Origin: Pseudomonas helvetica | Lineage (GTDB): Bacteria > Pseudomonadota > Gammaproteobacteria > Pseudomonadales > Pseudomonadaceae | Assembly (NCBI RefSeq): GCF_039908645.1 | Contig: NZ_CP150917.1 | Location: forward strand, 53,501 to 117,500 | DNA: 64,000 bases | Direction of reading: 5' to 3' | Shown here: positions 15,400 through 25,681 of the stretch, piece after piece | Layout of the letters: every line of letters starts with the position of its first letter | Numbering within the stretch: the first letter of the stretch is position 1 | Notes under the pieces: generated by a model | The model's input: the letters and a program-made list of their open reading frames with translations, nothing else | The model's database searches: none | Told to the model about the DNA's origin: nothing | Program-made: the position numbers and the translations under genes

Positions 15400-16406
15400 T
15401 AACGCAGCACCTCCATGTGGACGTCAGCCGCGGTGAAGCGGGCAAACGCCGCGTCCATGTCGCCGCCGGTGACCGCCAGGGTCAGTTGCCCGTAGGGGAC
15501 GTCTTTGATGCGGTCGATACGACCGGCGAGGATGCTGTAGTCCACACCCGTTTCACGGGCGACGGTGCCCAGCAACGGCGCGTAGGTGGCGTCGCCCTGG
15601 AAGGTCAGACGCACGATACGGCCCGGCACGTGAGCGAAGTCGTCGCGCTGCTCGCTTTCGTCGATTTGCTCGTCTTCCTGCACGAATCGCTTGGTGGTCG
15701 GGTGCTTGGGGTGCAAGAACACGTCGGCCACCGGACCTTGCTCGACGATCACGCCGGCATCCATCACGGCGACCTGGTCGCAGACCCGGCGAATCACGTC
15801 CATTTCATGGGTGATCAACACGATGGTCAGGTTCAGCTCACGGTTGATCTCGGCCAACAGTTGCAGGACCGACGCGGTGGTTTGCGGGTCGAGGGCGCTG
15901 GTGGCTTCGTCACACAGCAGGATTTTTGGCTTGGTCGCCAGGGCGCGGGCGATGCCGACGCGCTGCTTCTGGCCACCGGACAACTGCGCCGGGTACTTCT
16001 TTGCGTGGTCGGACAGGCCGACGCGAGCCAGCAACTCGGCCACCCGTTGATCGATCTCGCTGCGCGACAGTTCACCGGCCAGGGTCAGTGGCAGTGCGAC
16101 GTTGTCGGCAACTGTCTTGGAGGCCAGCAGGTTGAAGTGCTGGAAGATCATCCCGACTTGCTGACGGAAACGGCGCAGCGCATTGGCGTCCAGCGCGGTG
16201 ACCTCTTCACCATCGACGATGATCTTGCCGCCGCTGGAGTCTTCCAGGCGGTTGATCAGGCGCAACAGGGTACTTTTTCCCGCACCGGAATGACCGATCA
16301 GGCCGTATACCTGACCGTTCTCAATCGACAGATTGGTAGGGTGCAGCGCGGGAATATCCTTACCGGCAACGCGGTAAGTTTTATGGACGTTTTGAAACTC
16401 GATCAC
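15399..16406 (-). CDS. metN: Methionine ABC transporter ATPase
   Basis: 335 residues. The ABC domain has Walker [10 protein letters not shown] (about 38-46), signature LSGGQKQR, Walker [13 protein letters not shown] and the switch histidine in LITHEMD. A C-terminal NIL domain (about 260-335) binds methionine and inhibits transport when the cell is replete (family knowledge). First gene of the operon. No S-box, SAM-I or other riboswitch was seen in the 140 bp upstream. Confidence 0.95.
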   Translation of the reverse strand: MIEFQNVHKTYRVAGKDIPALHPTNLSIENGQVYGLIGHSGAGKSTLLRLINRLEDSSGGKIIVDGEEVTALDANALRRFRQQVGMIFQHFNLLASKTVADNVALPLTLAGELSRSEIDQRVAELLARVGLSDHAKKYPAQLSGGQKQRVGIARALATKPKILLCDEATSALDPQTTASVLQLLAEINRELNLTIVLITHEMDVIRRVCDQVAVMDAGVIVEQGPVADVFLHPKHPTTKRFVQEDEQIDESEQRDDFAHVPGRIVRLTFQGDATYAPLLGTVARETGVDYSILAGRIDRIKDVPYGQLTLAVTGGDMDAAFARFTAADVHMEVLR

Positions 16407-16547
16407 GTAGCGAACCTTGTGGGGCGCGTTAGAAAAGGATCAGCGGTTAGCCGGGCGGGCATTTTAGCCTGTCCGTATAGAGGCTCTTAGCATTTATTTC
16501 GCATTCATCCAGTCATTTGGAAATAACGCGATAACCGGAAATGCAAA

Positions 16548-16607
16548 AGATCGGAGCCTCCGGCAGCTCCTACGGACCGATGTAGGCACTGCCGGAGGCT
16601 GCGATCT
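16548..16607. repeat. REP-type palindrome between metN and the lipoprotein gene
   Basis: AGCCTCCGGCAG (16555-16566) pairs with CTGCCGGAGGCT (16589-16600), with an outer AGATCG/CGATCT pair. It is a different REP family from the GTGGGAGC type at 2991. Confidence 0.85.
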
Positions 16608-16614
16608 TCTTCTT

Positions 16615-17328
16615 TTAAGGCTTACGCGGCGTCAGAACCATCTGTGCCGGAACATTGCGCAGAATCTGTCGCTCGATCTTCAGGTCGAAGTCTGCATCCA
16701 GCTTCTTCACCCGTTTGGTCAGCAGCGTGGCCAGCCACGGGTAATCTTCGGTGCGCGGCGCCTGAATGCTGACGTCGCACTCATAACTCACCACATCGCT
16801 GGCAATCGCATCGAGTTGCCGACGCAATTGCTTGCTATCGGCGATGTTCAGCGCAACGGTGGTGCTCTCGGCCGTTGGGTCGATGACCTTGGCGACACGC
16901 TTGGCTTCGGCGGCTTTGAGGGCTGCCTCGGCCTGGTCCAGTTCGGCCTTGCGCGCGTGGCTGATGGCGTTGTTGACACCACCGGTCAGCGCCGGAGCTT
17001 TGGGCATCAACGCACGGGCCCGGCTCAGGGCCGTGGCGGCGGCATTCACGTCGCCTTTTTGCAGAACGATCTGGCTGCGTTGCAAATAGGCTTCGGCGAG
17101 TTGCCGTTGATATTGCTCCAGCGACTGATCGTTGGGTGATTCGGCCTGCAAGGCGGCCAATTGATCCTCGGCGGTGGCCAGTTCACTGCTGGCCAGGCTT
17201 TGCTCCAGCTGCGCGATCGCCGTAGCCCGTGCGTCCGGGACCTCGGGGGCCGGCGGCGTGCTTTGGCAGGCGCCAAGTAGCAGCGAAAATGCAACAAGGA
17301 GCAGATAACGGGAGGCGAACGGCTTCAT
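16615..17328 (-). CDS. Putative lipoprotein encoded beside znuB
   Basis: 237 residues. The start at 17328 gives a clean lipoprotein signal peptide with lipobox LLGAC (cysteine near residue 21); the longer frame adds 21 residues without signal-like sequence. A predicted helical, Ala/Gln-rich part (about 35-150, tetratricopeptide-like pattern) is followed by a more compact C-terminal part with two cysteines far apart. The same gene is found behind znuB in other pseudomonads as I recall. Function unknown. It lies 37 bp after znuB on the same strand and may belong to that operon. Confidence 0.8.
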   Translation of the reverse strand: MKPFASRYLLLVAFSLLLGACQSTPPAPEVPDARATAIAQLEQSLASSELATAEDQLAALQAESPNDQSLEQYQRQLAEAYLQRSQIVLQKGDVNAAATALSRARALMPKAPALTGGVNNAISHARKAELDQAEAALKAAEAKRVAKVIDPTAESTTVALNIADSKQLRRQLDAIASDVVSYECDVSIQAPRTEDYPWLATLLTKRVKKLDADFDLKIERQILRNVPAQMVLTPRKP

Positions 17329-17365
17329 TCCTGCGACTCTCTGATTGCGCAAAAAACGAGCAAGT

Positions 17366-18146
17366 CTACACCCCTCGACGGGGCAGGACAAAACTCAGCA
17401 GAAACAGCGCGGCGGCAGCCACCACAATCGATGGGCCGGCCGGCGTGTCCTTGAACCACGACAGCGCCAGGCCACCGCAGACCGCGAGTATACCGAGCAA
17501 ACTCGCGCCCAAGGCCATCTGCTCTGGAGAACGTGCGTGACGTTGTGCCGCAGCCGCCGGGATGATCAGCAAGGAAGTAATCAGCAGCACGCCGACAATT
17601 TTCATCGCCACCGCGATCACCACCGCAATCAACAGCATCAAGGTCATGCGCAATGCTGCTACCGGCAGGCCTTCAACCGTGGCCAATTCTTCGTGCACGG
17701 TAATCGCCAGCAACGGCCGCCACAGCGCCACCAACAGCAGCATCACCGCCGCACTGCCGCCGAGGATCCACGCCAGATCGGTCGGGCTGATCGCCAGCAG
17801 GTCGCCGAACAGATAGGCCATCAGGTCGATCCGCACTTCATGCATGAAGCTTAGTACCACCAGGCCGAGAGAGAGCGTGCTCGGCGCAAGAATCCCCAAC
17901 AAGGTATCGGAGGCCAGCGGCTGGCGCTGTTGCAAGGTCACCAGCAGCACGGCCAGCAACAGGCAGCCGACGGTCACCGCGATGGTCGGGCTGACATCCA
18001 GCAGAAAACCCAGCGCCACGCCGAGCAGCGCTGCATGGGACAGGGTGTCGCCGAAATAGGCCATGCGCCGCCAGACCACGAACGATCCCAGCGGACCTGC
18101 GACGGCGGCCAGGGCCAGGCCTGCGAGCAGGGCGTACAACAGAAAA

Positions 18147-18154
<8 letters not shown>
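17366..18154 (-). CDS. znuB: Zinc ABC transporter permease
   Basis: 262 residues with about eight membrane helices, ABC-3 family. [22 protein letters not shown] near the N-terminus is the conserved permease segment of zinc and manganese importers. The start at 18154 lies eight bases inside the end of znuC; the long open frame upstream of it is the znuC shadow. It imports Zn2+ delivered by ZnuA. Confidence 0.95.
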
Positions 18155-18931
<777 letters not shown>

Positions 18932-18932
<1 letters not shown>

Positions 18933-19414
18933 CAAGCCCCCTGGCAACCCGAGCAAAGACCGACCACTTCCACGGTCTGGCCTTCGACCACGAACCCGAC
19001 TTCGCCGGCGCTGTGGATGATTGTGTCGCTGATGGATTTTTGCTCGAGTTCGATGGCCGCGTGGCATTCGCGGCAAATCAGGAACTGGCCCTGGTGGGCG
19101 TGCCCCGGATGATTGCAGCCGACGAAGGCGTTGAGTGAGGAAATGCGGTGGACCAGGCCGTTATCCAGCAGGAAATCCAGCGCGCGATACACCGTCGGCG
19201 GCGCGGCGCGGCGGCCATCCTGCTCGCTGAGTACCGCCAGAATGTCGTAGGCGCCCAGCGGCTTGTGGCTTTGCCAGACCAGTTCCAGCACCCGCCGACG
19301 CAGCGCGGTCAGGCGCAAGCCCTGACGTGCGCAAATGACATCGGCCTCGGACAATGCGCTGTGCACGCAGTGAGAGTGGTCGTGGGGACGGCTGGCTAGC
19401 GGTGTTTTAGGCAT
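18932..19414 (-). CDS. zur: Zinc uptake regulator Zur (Fur family)
   Basis: 160 residues. A winged helix ([35 protein letters not shown]) is followed by a metal-binding dimer domain with [14 protein letters not shown] and the terminal CSGC pair. The N-terminal HDHSHCVH adds further metal ligands. In zinc-replete cells it represses the zinc uptake genes; in P. aeruginosa the homologue is called Np20. It is divergent from znuA with about 66 bp between the coding regions. Confidence 0.94.
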
Positions 19415-19440
19415 GAGCGGCGACGAGTTTTGTGAGAGAC

Positions 19441-19453
19441 GTTATTATGTTAC
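19441..19453. promoter_or_regulatory. Candidate Zur operator between zur and znuA
   Basis: GTTATTATGTTAC resembles the proteobacterial Zur box (GTTATANTATAAC core), with imperfect symmetry. It lies midway between the divergent genes, where one site could control both. Confidence 0.6.
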
Positions 19454-19480
19454 CCGTTCTCGCCTACTTGAGTGGTCATC

Positions 19481-20401
19481 GTGCCCAGACTTTTTGCCAT
19501 TTTTGTCACATTTGCTGCCGGTTTTTTTGCGATCGGCGCCGCTCATGCCGAAGTGAACGTACTGACCAGCATCAAGCCCCTGCAGCTGATTGCTGCTGCG
19601 GTGCAGGATGGCGTCGGGGTTCCCGAGGTCTTGCTGCCGCCGGGTGCATCGCCGCATAACTATGCCTTGCGTCCATCCGACGTACGGAAGGTGCAGTCGG
19701 TGGAGCTGCTCTACTGGATCGGCCCGGACATGGAAGGTTTTCTTCCGCGCGTGCTCAAAGGTCGTAGCCTGCCATCGGTTGCGGTGCAGGACCTGCCAGG
19801 TCTGAAGCTGCGGCGTTTTGCCGAAGACAGCCACTCCCATGCGGAAGAGGCAGACGAACACGATCACGACCATCGCCCTGGCAGTCTCGATGCTCACCTC
19901 TGGTTGTCACCGGTCAATGCGCGAGTGATCGCGGCAAAAATCGCCACCGACTTGAGTGCTGCCGATCCGGCCAATGCGCCGCGCTATCAGAGCAACCTCA
20001 AGGCGTTCGATGAGCGCCTGGACGCGCTGGATCTGCGTTTGAAAGCGCGCTTGGCCGGTATCGCGGGCAAGCCTTACTTCGTGTTTCATGAAGCGTTCGA
20101 TTACTTCGAAGACGCCTACGGCCTCAAGCACACCGGCGTGTTCAGCGTGGCCGCTGAAGTACAGCCAGGTGCACAGCATGTTGCAGCGATGCGCTCGCGC
20201 TTGCAGGAAGTCGGCAAGACCTGCGTGTTCAGCGAACCACCGCTGCGCCCACGCCTGGCCGAGACGCTGGTGGCCGGTTTGCCGGTGAAACTGGCGGAGC
20301 TGGATGCGTTGGGCGGCTACACACCGGCGACTGCTCGCGGCTATGAGCAGGTGTTGGAGAAATTGGGGAATGATTTGGCGGGTTGCCTGGAGTCGCTTTA
20401 A
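19481..20401 (+). CDS. znuA: Zinc ABC transporter substrate-binding protein
   Basis: 306 residues from the GTG at 19481 (another GTG at 19472 would add three residues). The signal peptide ends near AAHAE. Family segments are SIKPLQLIAAAV, PPGASPHNYALRPSD with the first zinc histidine, and YWIGPDMEGFL. A His/Asp/Glu-rich loop (HSHAEEADEHDHDH, about 115-130) captures zinc. The later histidines are in DAHLWLSP and FVFHEAFDYFE. It binds periplasmic Zn2+ and passes it to ZnuB/ZnuC. Divergent from zur. Confidence 0.93.
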   Translation: MPRLFAIFVTFAAGFFAIGAAHAEVNVLTSIKPLQLIAAAVQDGVGVPEVLLPPGASPHNYALRPSDVRKVQSVELLYWIGPDMEGFLPRVLKGRSLPSVAVQDLPGLKLRRFAEDSHSHAEEADEHDHDHRPGSLDAHLWLSPVNARVIAAKIATDLSAADPANAPRYQSNLKAFDERLDALDLRLKARLAGIAGKPYFVFHEAFDYFEDAYGLKHTGVFSVAAEVQPGAQHVAAMRSRLQEVGKTCVFSEPPLRPRLAETLVAGLPVKLAELDALGGYTPATARGYEQVLEKLGNDLAGCLESL

Positions 20402-20419
20402 CCCCCGAGCGCAGACCCT

Positions 20420-20447
20420 GTGGTGAGGGGGCAAGCCCCCTCGCCAC
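20420..20447. repeat. Single REP hairpin after znuA
   Basis: GTGGTGAGGGGG and CCCCCTCGCCAC pair at 11 of 12 positions around CAAG. It is placed between the convergent znuA and thrB ends and may also act as a terminator. Confidence 0.85.
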
Positions 20448-20450
20448 GGT

Positions 20451-21401
20451 TTAGAGGGCGAACGGCAACGGCGTGCTGACGTGCTGACGCTGGGCCAACC
20501 GTTGCTGGAACTCCATCGGGTCGTGAATCAGCACGTCCTGCCCGGCAAAGGATTCGGCGGCGATCAAGCGCGACAGCCAGAACCTCACGCAGGCCACCCG
20601 CAACATGGTCGGCCACAATTCGGCCTCGGCAGCGGTGAACGGGCGCAGCGCGGCATAAGCCCCGAGCAATGCCCTGGCCCGCGGGCCGTCAAGCACGCCG
20701 TCTTCGTCCGAGCACCAGTCATTCAGGGCAATCGCCACGTCGTAGAGCATCGGGCCTGAGCAGGCGTTGTAGAAGTCGATCAGCCCGGTCAGGTGCGTGC
20801 CTTCGAACATCGCGTTGTCGCGGAACAGGTCGGCGTGGATGTTGGCCCGAGGCAGCGCCAGAATTTTAATCTTCTGCTCAGTAATTTCGTTCAAGGCGCG
20901 TTGCAGCAGATTGCTTTGCGCGGCATTCAGGTGCGACAGCAGTTGCGTGCCTTCTTCGAGCATCCAGTCGAGGCCACGATCAGTCTTGCGCTTGATCATG
21001 TGGTCTTTGGTCGCCAGGTGCAGGTGCCCCAGCAATTCGCCGACTTGTGCGCAATGTTGTGCGTTGGCTTCCTTGATGTGCTTGCCGGCCAGCCGCGGCT
21101 GCAGCAGTGCAGGCTTGCCGGCCAATTCGCGCAGGGCGATGCCGTCGGTGGTCCGCAATGCATAGGGCACCGGCAAGTTGGCGTCGTGCAGCACGTCGAG
21201 CAGCTCGATAAAGAACGGCATCTCCTGCACAGGGCCGCGCTCAACCAGGGTCAGGACAAACTCCCCCTGCTCCAGGCTGATGAAGAAATTGGTGTTTTCG
21301 CTACCCGCGGCAATCCCCTGGAAATCAAGCAGGCGGCCGAGCCCATAAGGGGCGAGAAAGGTTTCCAGCTCGGGCCGAGCCAGGGGGGTGAACACAGACA
21401 T
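20451..21401 (-). CDS. thrB: Homoserine kinase (ThrB, phosphotransferase fold)
   Basis: 316 residues, a normal length for the pseudomonad ThrB, which has the aminoglycoside-phosphotransferase fold and not the GHMP fold. Motifs are the N-terminal GLGRLLDFQGIAAGSENTN, the catalytic loop IHADLFRDNAMF and the metal-binding LIDFYNACSGP. It phosphorylates homoserine in threonine synthesis. The ribosome site is weak. DUF2782 follows upstream on the same strand with a 60-bp gap. Confidence 0.92.
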   Translation of the reverse strand: MSVFTPLARPELETFLAPYGLGRLLDFQGIAAGSENTNFFISLEQGEFVLTLVERGPVQEMPFFIELLDVLHDANLPVPYALRTTDGIALRELAGKPALLQPRLAGKHIKEANAQHCAQVGELLGHLHLATKDHMIKRKTDRGLDWMLEEGTQLLSHLNAAQSNLLQRALNEITEQKIKILALPRANIHADLFRDNAMFEGTHLTGLIDFYNACSGPMLYDVAIALNDWCSDEDGVLDGPRARALLGAYAALRPFTAAEAELWPTMLRVACVRFWLSRLIAAESFAGQDVLIHDPMEFQQRLAQRQHVSTPLPFAL

Positions 21402-21461
21402 GGTTAAAAACTGCTCAGTTCGGGCGCCGCGGTTGAGCCAGCGCCGATTAAAGTTAAGAAA

Positions 21462-21752
21462 CTACTTCCACGTAAAAATTTCCCACGCCGGAATCAGCAT
21501 ATTCGGCTGATCCGAGCGGATATAGTTTGCCTCCGTTCCGTCCGCACGTATCAGAAAGTACGGTTTTCCACCCTTCGGTGTGACCTTGATCGCGTACACG
21601 AAGCCGTTCTGGCGGTACTCCTGAATGACTTTGTCGCCTTCAGTGTGGATGGTGACTTCCGGTTCCGGCGTCGGTGCATCATTGGCTGCCATGACGGCCA
21701 GGGGAGTGATTGCAAAGAAGCCAGCCAGTAACAAGCGATTGAGTGAGCGCAT
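21462..21752 (-). CDS. DUF2782 small exported protein
   Basis: 96 residues. The signal peptide ends near VMAAND (residue 24). The rest is a small beta-rich domain (EVTIHTEGDKVIQEYRQNGFVYAIKVTPKGGKPYFL, read in parts) as in DUF2782. No function is known. It is divergent from polA, and with thrB downstream it may share a transcript. Confidence 0.85.
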   Translation of the reverse strand: MRSLNRLLLAGFFAITPLAVMAANDAPTPEPEVTIHTEGDKVIQEYRQNGFVYAIKVTPKGGKPYFLIRADGTEANYIRSDQPNMLIPAWEIFTWK

Positions 21753-21826
21753 GATAACCTTGTCCCTTTGTCGTCAACGGTCCCGCTATTCTAGCGCCGG
21801 ACCCGCCGAAAAGGTTGATCCTGCTC

Positions 21827-24598
21827 ATGAGCCAAGCCCCCCTCGTCCTGGTGGACGGTTCTTCTTACCTGTACCGCGCCTTTCATGCGCTGCCACCGTT
21901 GACCACGTCCAAAGGCCTGCCGACCGGCGCAGTCAAGGGCGTGCTGAACATGCTCAAGAGTCTGCGCAAGCAGTACCCGGACAGCCCGTTCGCCGTGGTA
22001 TTCGACGCCAAGGGCGGAACATTTCGCGATGACCTGTACGCCGAGTACAAAGCCAATCGTCCCAGCATGCCCGATGACATGCGTGTGCAGATCGAGCCAT
22101 TGCATGCGAGCGTGATTGCCTTGGGCTTTCCGTTGCTGTGCGTCGATGGTGTTGAGGCCGACGACGTGATCGGCACGCTGGCCCGCAGCAGCGCGGCCGC
22201 CGATCGTCCGGTGGTGATCTCGACGGGCGACAAGGACATGGCGCAGCTGGTCGACGGGCACATTACCTTGGTCAATACCATGACCGGTAGCGCGATGGAT
22301 GTGGCTGGCGTGAAGGAGAAATTCGGCGTCGCTCCCGAGCAGATCATCGATTACCTGGCACTGATGGGCGATTCCTCCGACAACATTCCAGGCGTGCCGG
22401 GCATTGGCCCAAAGACGGCGTCCGGCCTGCTGGTGGGTGTGAACGGCGGCCTGACCGAGCTCTATGCGCAACTCGATATCGTCCCGACGCTGCCGATTCG
22501 TGGTGCCAAAACGTTGCCTGCCAAGCTTGAAGAACACAAGGAGATGGCGTTCCTCTCCTATCAACTGGCGACCATCAAGGTCGACGTGCCGCTGGATATC
22601 GGTCTGGACGACTTGCACCTGCGTGAGCCGGACCGTGAAAAGCTCGCCGAACTCTATACCCTGCTCGAGTTCAAGAGCTGGTTCGAGGAAGTTCAGCGTG
22701 ATGCCAAGCGAGCGGGCCAGGAAGTGGTCGCGGCGGTTGAAGAAGCCGTAGCCGATAGCGATGGTCCCCACTACACCACGGTCCTCACCCAGGCAGATTT
22801 CGACGTCTGGCTGAAGAAGCTGCAAAACGCCACGCTGTTCGCCTTCGATACCGAAACCACGGGCATCGATGCGCAGCAAGCGCAACTTGTCGGGCTGTCG
22901 TTCGCTGTGCAGGCCAACGAAGCAGCCTACATTCCGTTGACCCATTCCTACATGGGCGTGCCGGATCAACTGGATCGCGACACGGTGTTGCGCGCACTGA
23001 AGCCGATTCTGGAAGACCCGAGCAAACTCAAGGTCGGCCAGCACGCCAAGTTCGACATGAACATCCTGGCCAACTGCGCCATCGGTGGAGATCAGAGCTG
23101 CGGCATCATGGTGCAAGGCATCGCCTTCGACACCATGCTCGAGTCCTACGTGCTGGATTCGACTGCGACCCGTCACGACATGGACAGTCTGGCGCTCAAG
23201 TATTTGGGCTACACCACCACCAGCTTCCAGGACATCGCGGGCAAGGGCGTCAAGCAACTGACCTTCGACCAGATCTCGCTGGAGCTGGCCGGGCCATACG
23301 CCGCTGAAGATGCCGACGTGACGCTGCGTCTGCATCAGACCCTGCATGAAAAACTCGACGCCATTCCGAGCCTGAGCAAAGTCCTCAGCGAAATCGAGAT
23401 GCCGCTGGTGCCAGTGTTGGCGCGTATCGAGCGCCAGGGCGCGTTGGTCGACGCCAACCTGCTGGGCATCCAGAGCGTTGAACTGGGCGATAAGCTGGTC
23501 GCGCTGGAGCGTGAGGCGTTCGCCATTGCCGGTGAGGAGTTCAACCTCGGTTCGCCGAAGCAATTGGGCGTGATCCTCTACGAAAAACTCGGGCTGCCGA
23601 TTCTCAGCAAAACCGCCAAGGGCCAGGCTTCGACTGCCGAAGCGGTACTGGCGGAACTGGCCGAGCAGGATTACCCGCTGCCCAAGGTATTGATGCAGTA
23701 CCGCTCCTTGAGCAAGCTGAAAAGCACCTACACCGACCGTCTGCCAGAGCAGATCAATCTGCGCACCGGGCGGATTCATACGTCCTACCATCAAGCGGTG
23801 GCAGCGACCGGTCGCTTGTCTTCCAGCGATCCAAACCTGCAGAACATTCCGATTCGTACTGCCGAAGGTCGACGGATTCGTCAGGCGTTCATTGCCCCCA
23901 AAGGCTACAAGCTGCTGGCGGCGGACTATTCGCAGATCGAGCTGCGGATCATGGCCCACCTGGCCAAGGACGAAGGGCTGTTGCACGCCTTCCGCAATGA
24001 TCTGGACGTGCACAAAGCCACCGCTGCCGAGGTGTTTGGGGTTGAGCTGGCGGACGTCACCACCGATCAGCGGCGCAGCGCCAAGGCGATCAACTTCGGC
24101 CTGATCTACGGCATGAGCGCATTTGGCCTGGCCAAGCAGATCGGCGTCGACCGTAAACAGTCCCAAGCCTATATCGACCGTTATTTCGCCCGCTATCCAG
24201 GCGTGCTCGAGTACATGGAGCGCACCCGCGCCCAGGCGGCCGAGCAAGGTTTCGTCGAAACCATATTCGGTCGTCGCCTGTACCTGCCGGACATCAACGC
24301 GAAAAATCCGGCCCTGCGCAAAGGCGCCGAGCGCACGGCAATCAACGCGCCGATGCAAGGCACTGCGGCGGATATCATCAAGAAGGCCATGGTGGCGGTG
24401 GATAACTGGCTGCTGACCTCGGGTCTGGACGCCAAAGTGATTCTGCAGGTGCACGATGAATTGGTACTTGAGGTTCGCGAAGACCTGATTGACCAGGTTC
24501 GTGAGGAAATTCGCGTTCACATGAGCAGTGCAGCGACCCTGGATGTACCACTTTTGGTGGAAGTCGGCGTTGGAAATAACTGGGATGAAGCGCACTAA
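21827..24598 (+). CDS. polA: DNA polymerase I
   Basis: 923 residues from the ATG at 21827 (a TTG at 21815 in the same frame is less likely). It holds the three expected domains. The 5'-3' exonuclease (about 1-290) has the VDGVEADDVIGTLA and GDSSDNIPGVPGIG motifs. The 3'-5' exonuclease (about 320-520) keeps the FDTETTG acidic pair, so proofreading is likely active. In the polymerase (about 550-923), motif A is DYSQIELRIMAHL, motif B RRSAKAINFGLIYGMS and motif C HDELVLEV. It fills gaps and removes RNA primers in repair and Okazaki processing. It is followed by the ErsA locus, as spot 42 follows polA in E. coli. Confidence 0.97.
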   Translation: MSQAPLVLVDGSSYLYRAFHALPPLTTSKGLPTGAVKGVLNMLKSLRKQYPDSPFAVVFDAKGGTFRDDLYAEYKANRPSMPDDMRVQIEPLHASVIALGFPLLCVDGVEADDVIGTLARSSAAADRPVVISTGDKDMAQLVDGHITLVNTMTGSAMDVAGVKEKFGVAPEQIIDYLALMGDSSDNIPGVPGIGPKTASGLLVGVNGGLTELYAQLDIVPTLPIRGAKTLPAKLEEHKEMAFLSYQLATIKVDVPLDIGLDDLHLREPDREKLAELYTLLEFKSWFEEVQRDAKRAGQEVVAAVEEAVADSDGPHYTTVLTQADFDVWLKKLQNATLFAFDTETTGIDAQQAQLVGLSFAVQANEAAYIPLTHSYMGVPDQLDRDTVLRALKPILEDPSKLKVGQHAKFDMNILANCAIGGDQSCGIMVQGIAFDTMLESYVLDSTATRHDMDSLALKYLGYTTTSFQDIAGKGVKQLTFDQISLELAGPYAAEDADVTLRLHQTLHEKLDAIPSLSKVLSEIEMPLVPVLARIERQGALVDANLLGIQSVELGDKLVALEREAFAIAGEEFNLGSPKQLGVILYEKLGLPILSKTAKGQASTAEAVLAELAEQDYPLPKVLMQYRSLSKLKSTYTDRLPEQINLRTGRIHTSYHQAVAATGRLSSSDPNLQNIPIRTAEGRRIRQAFIAPKGYKLLAADYSQIELRIMAHLAKDEGLLHAFRNDLDVHKATAAEVFGVELADVTTDQRRSAKAINFGLIYGMSAFGLAKQIGVDRKQSQAYIDRYFARYPGVLEYMERTRAQAAEQGFVETIFGRRLYLPDINAKNPALRKGAERTAINAPMQGTAADIIKKAMVAVDNWLLTSGLDAKVILQVHDELVLEVREDLIDQVREEIRVHMSSAATLDVPLLVEVGVGNNWDEAH

Positions 24599-24720
24599 GC
24601 CGGTGTGAGGCACTTTTTCGGGGATAGCGCCGCGGCGTAGTGTCGCGGCAAGTCATCGGCGAAGGGCTCTTAGTTCGGAAAATTCTTGGGGTTATTCCCA
24701 ATAGGTTTTGAAATTAACCG

Positions 24721-24748
24721 GAACTAAATCTGTGAAGCGCCACTCAGA
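24721..24748 (+). promoter_or_regulatory. Candidate AlgU (sigma-22) promoter of ersA
   Basis: GAACTA at 24721-24726 and TCAGA at 24744-24748, with 17 bp between them. This is close to the GAACTT and TCTGA consensus of AlgU/RpoE promoters. The predicted start near 24755 gives a transcript of about 131 nt to the terminator, matching the reported ErsA size as I recall it. Confidence 0.7.
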
Positions 24749-24754
24749 GTTACT

Positions 24755-24886
24755 GAATGGGTGGTGAAGCCCTTCGATGCTCCTATGTTGTGTTAAGTGT
24801 TGGCAGATATCTGGACCCCGCCCTAGCGGTCCGGAAACTTAGACCCCGAATTACTCTCTCCCCATACGTAATTCGGGGTTTTTTTT
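24755..24886 (+). ncRNA. ersA: ErsA small regulatory RNA
   Basis: Located between polA and engB, the position of ErsA in P. aeruginosa and of Spot 42 in enterobacteria. The 3' end is a clear intrinsic terminator: CCCCGAATTAC (24844-24854) pairs with GTAATTCGGGG (24868-24878), followed by eight T. A second GC-rich hairpin lies just upstream (GGACCCCGCC and CTAGCGGTCC area, 24813-24836). The stretch TCTCTCCCC in the terminator loop is a candidate seed for base pairing. ErsA is an Hfq-dependent RNA of the envelope stress response with targets such as algC and oprD in P. aeruginosa (established); the targets here are unknown. Confidence 0.85.
24844..24886 (+). terminator. Intrinsic terminator of ersA
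   Basis: An 11-bp perfect stem with a 13-base loop and a run of eight T. Confidence 0.9.
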
Positions 24887-24891
24887 GCCCA

Positions 24892-25012
24892 AAAACTGCC
24901 TGTGGAACGGCCATGCTGCGTTAAAAACACGGCTCGAAATGCTCATTTAGGTCCCTAAACTCCGCTTTCGAGCCGTGTTTTTGCCTTGCCTGACCGTCCC
25001 ACAGACAGTTTT
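24892..25012. repeat. Nested inverted-repeat element between ersA and engB
   Basis: The outer arms AAAACTGCCTGTGG (24892-24905) and the complement of 24999-25012 pair at 13 of 14 bases. The inner arms 24923-24939 and 24966-24982 (AAAAACACGGCTCGAAA) pair perfectly over 17 bp. In the centre TTTAGG/CCTAAA form a third stem. Runs of five T occur on both strands after the 17-bp stem, so it can end both ersA read-through and the engB transcript. The ATGCTCATTTA...TAAACTCCGC core resembles a dispersed element I associate with gamma-proteobacterial intergenic regions. Confidence 0.75.
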
Positions 25013-25036
25013 CCGTATATCGGATATCCCAAAAGC

Positions 25037-25681
25037 TTATTGGGCTTCTGTCTCGGTGCCCTTGTCGGCCAGTTCCATCCAGTTCGCCAATACGGTGTAG
25101 GCGTCTTCGAGGCCCAGGCGTTTTGGTGCCGAGAACAGCTGGATGGTCACGGTTTCGCCCCAGCCTTTACGGATTTCTGCCTGAACTTTGAGCAAGGTGT
25201 TCTTCGCTGCGCCATAGGTCAGTTTGTCGGCCTTGGTCAGCAGAATGTGCATCGGCATGCCGCTGGCCACGGCCCAGTCGAGCATCAGCAGGTCGAAGTC
25301 GGTCATTGGATGACGGATGTCCATCATCAGAATCAGGCCTTTCAGACTCTCGCGGCTACCCAGATACGCTTCCAGGTGGCGCTGCCAGTGTTGCTTCAGC
25401 GGGATGGGTACTTTCGCATAACCGTAACCCGGCAGGTCGACCAGACGGCGTTCATCGTCTAGCTTGAAGAAGTTCAAGAGTTGCGTGCGGCCTGGTGTTT
25501 TCGAGGTGCGCGCCAGGCTGGCGTGAGTCAGGGTGTTCAGGGCGCTGGATTTGCCGGCGTTGGAACGCCCGGCGAAGGCCACTTCAAAGCCTTCATCGTC
25601 AGGACATTGGTCGACTTTGGCGGCGCTGAGCATGAAGGTGGACTGTTGGCACAGGCCGAGGATGGGGTTCTTGAGTTGCAT
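25037..25681 (-). CDS. engB: Ribosome biogenesis GTPase EngB/YsxC
   Basis: 214 residues from the ATG at 25681; the longer frame adds 55 residues that run through the promoter region. GTPase motifs are G1 [10 protein letters not shown]2 [10 protein letters not shown]3 DLPGYGYAK and G4 LTKADKL. The family acts in assembly of the large ribosomal subunit and is usually essential. Divergent from the cytochrome c gene at 25873 with 191 bp between them. Confidence 0.94.
   Translation of the reverse strand: MQLKNPILGLCQQSTFMLSAAKVDQCPDDEGFEVAFAGRSNAGKSSALNTLTHASLARTSKTPGRTQLLNFFKLDDERRLVDLPGYGYAKVPIPLKQHWQRHLEAYLGSRESLKGLILMMDIRHPMTDFDLLMLDWAVASGMPMHILLTKADKLTYGAAKNTLLKVQAEIRKGWGETVTIQLFSAPKRLGLEDAYTVLANWMELADKGTETEAQ

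Noticed and set aside
16407..16547. SAM riboswitch upstream of metN
   Set aside because: No S-box or other SAM aptamer core was found, and none is expected for pseudomonad met genes.
21791..24613. 940-codon open frame antisense to polA
   Set aside because: It is a shadow of the GC-rich, biased codons of polA. The translation has no recognisable domain, and polA on the other strand is complete with all motifs.
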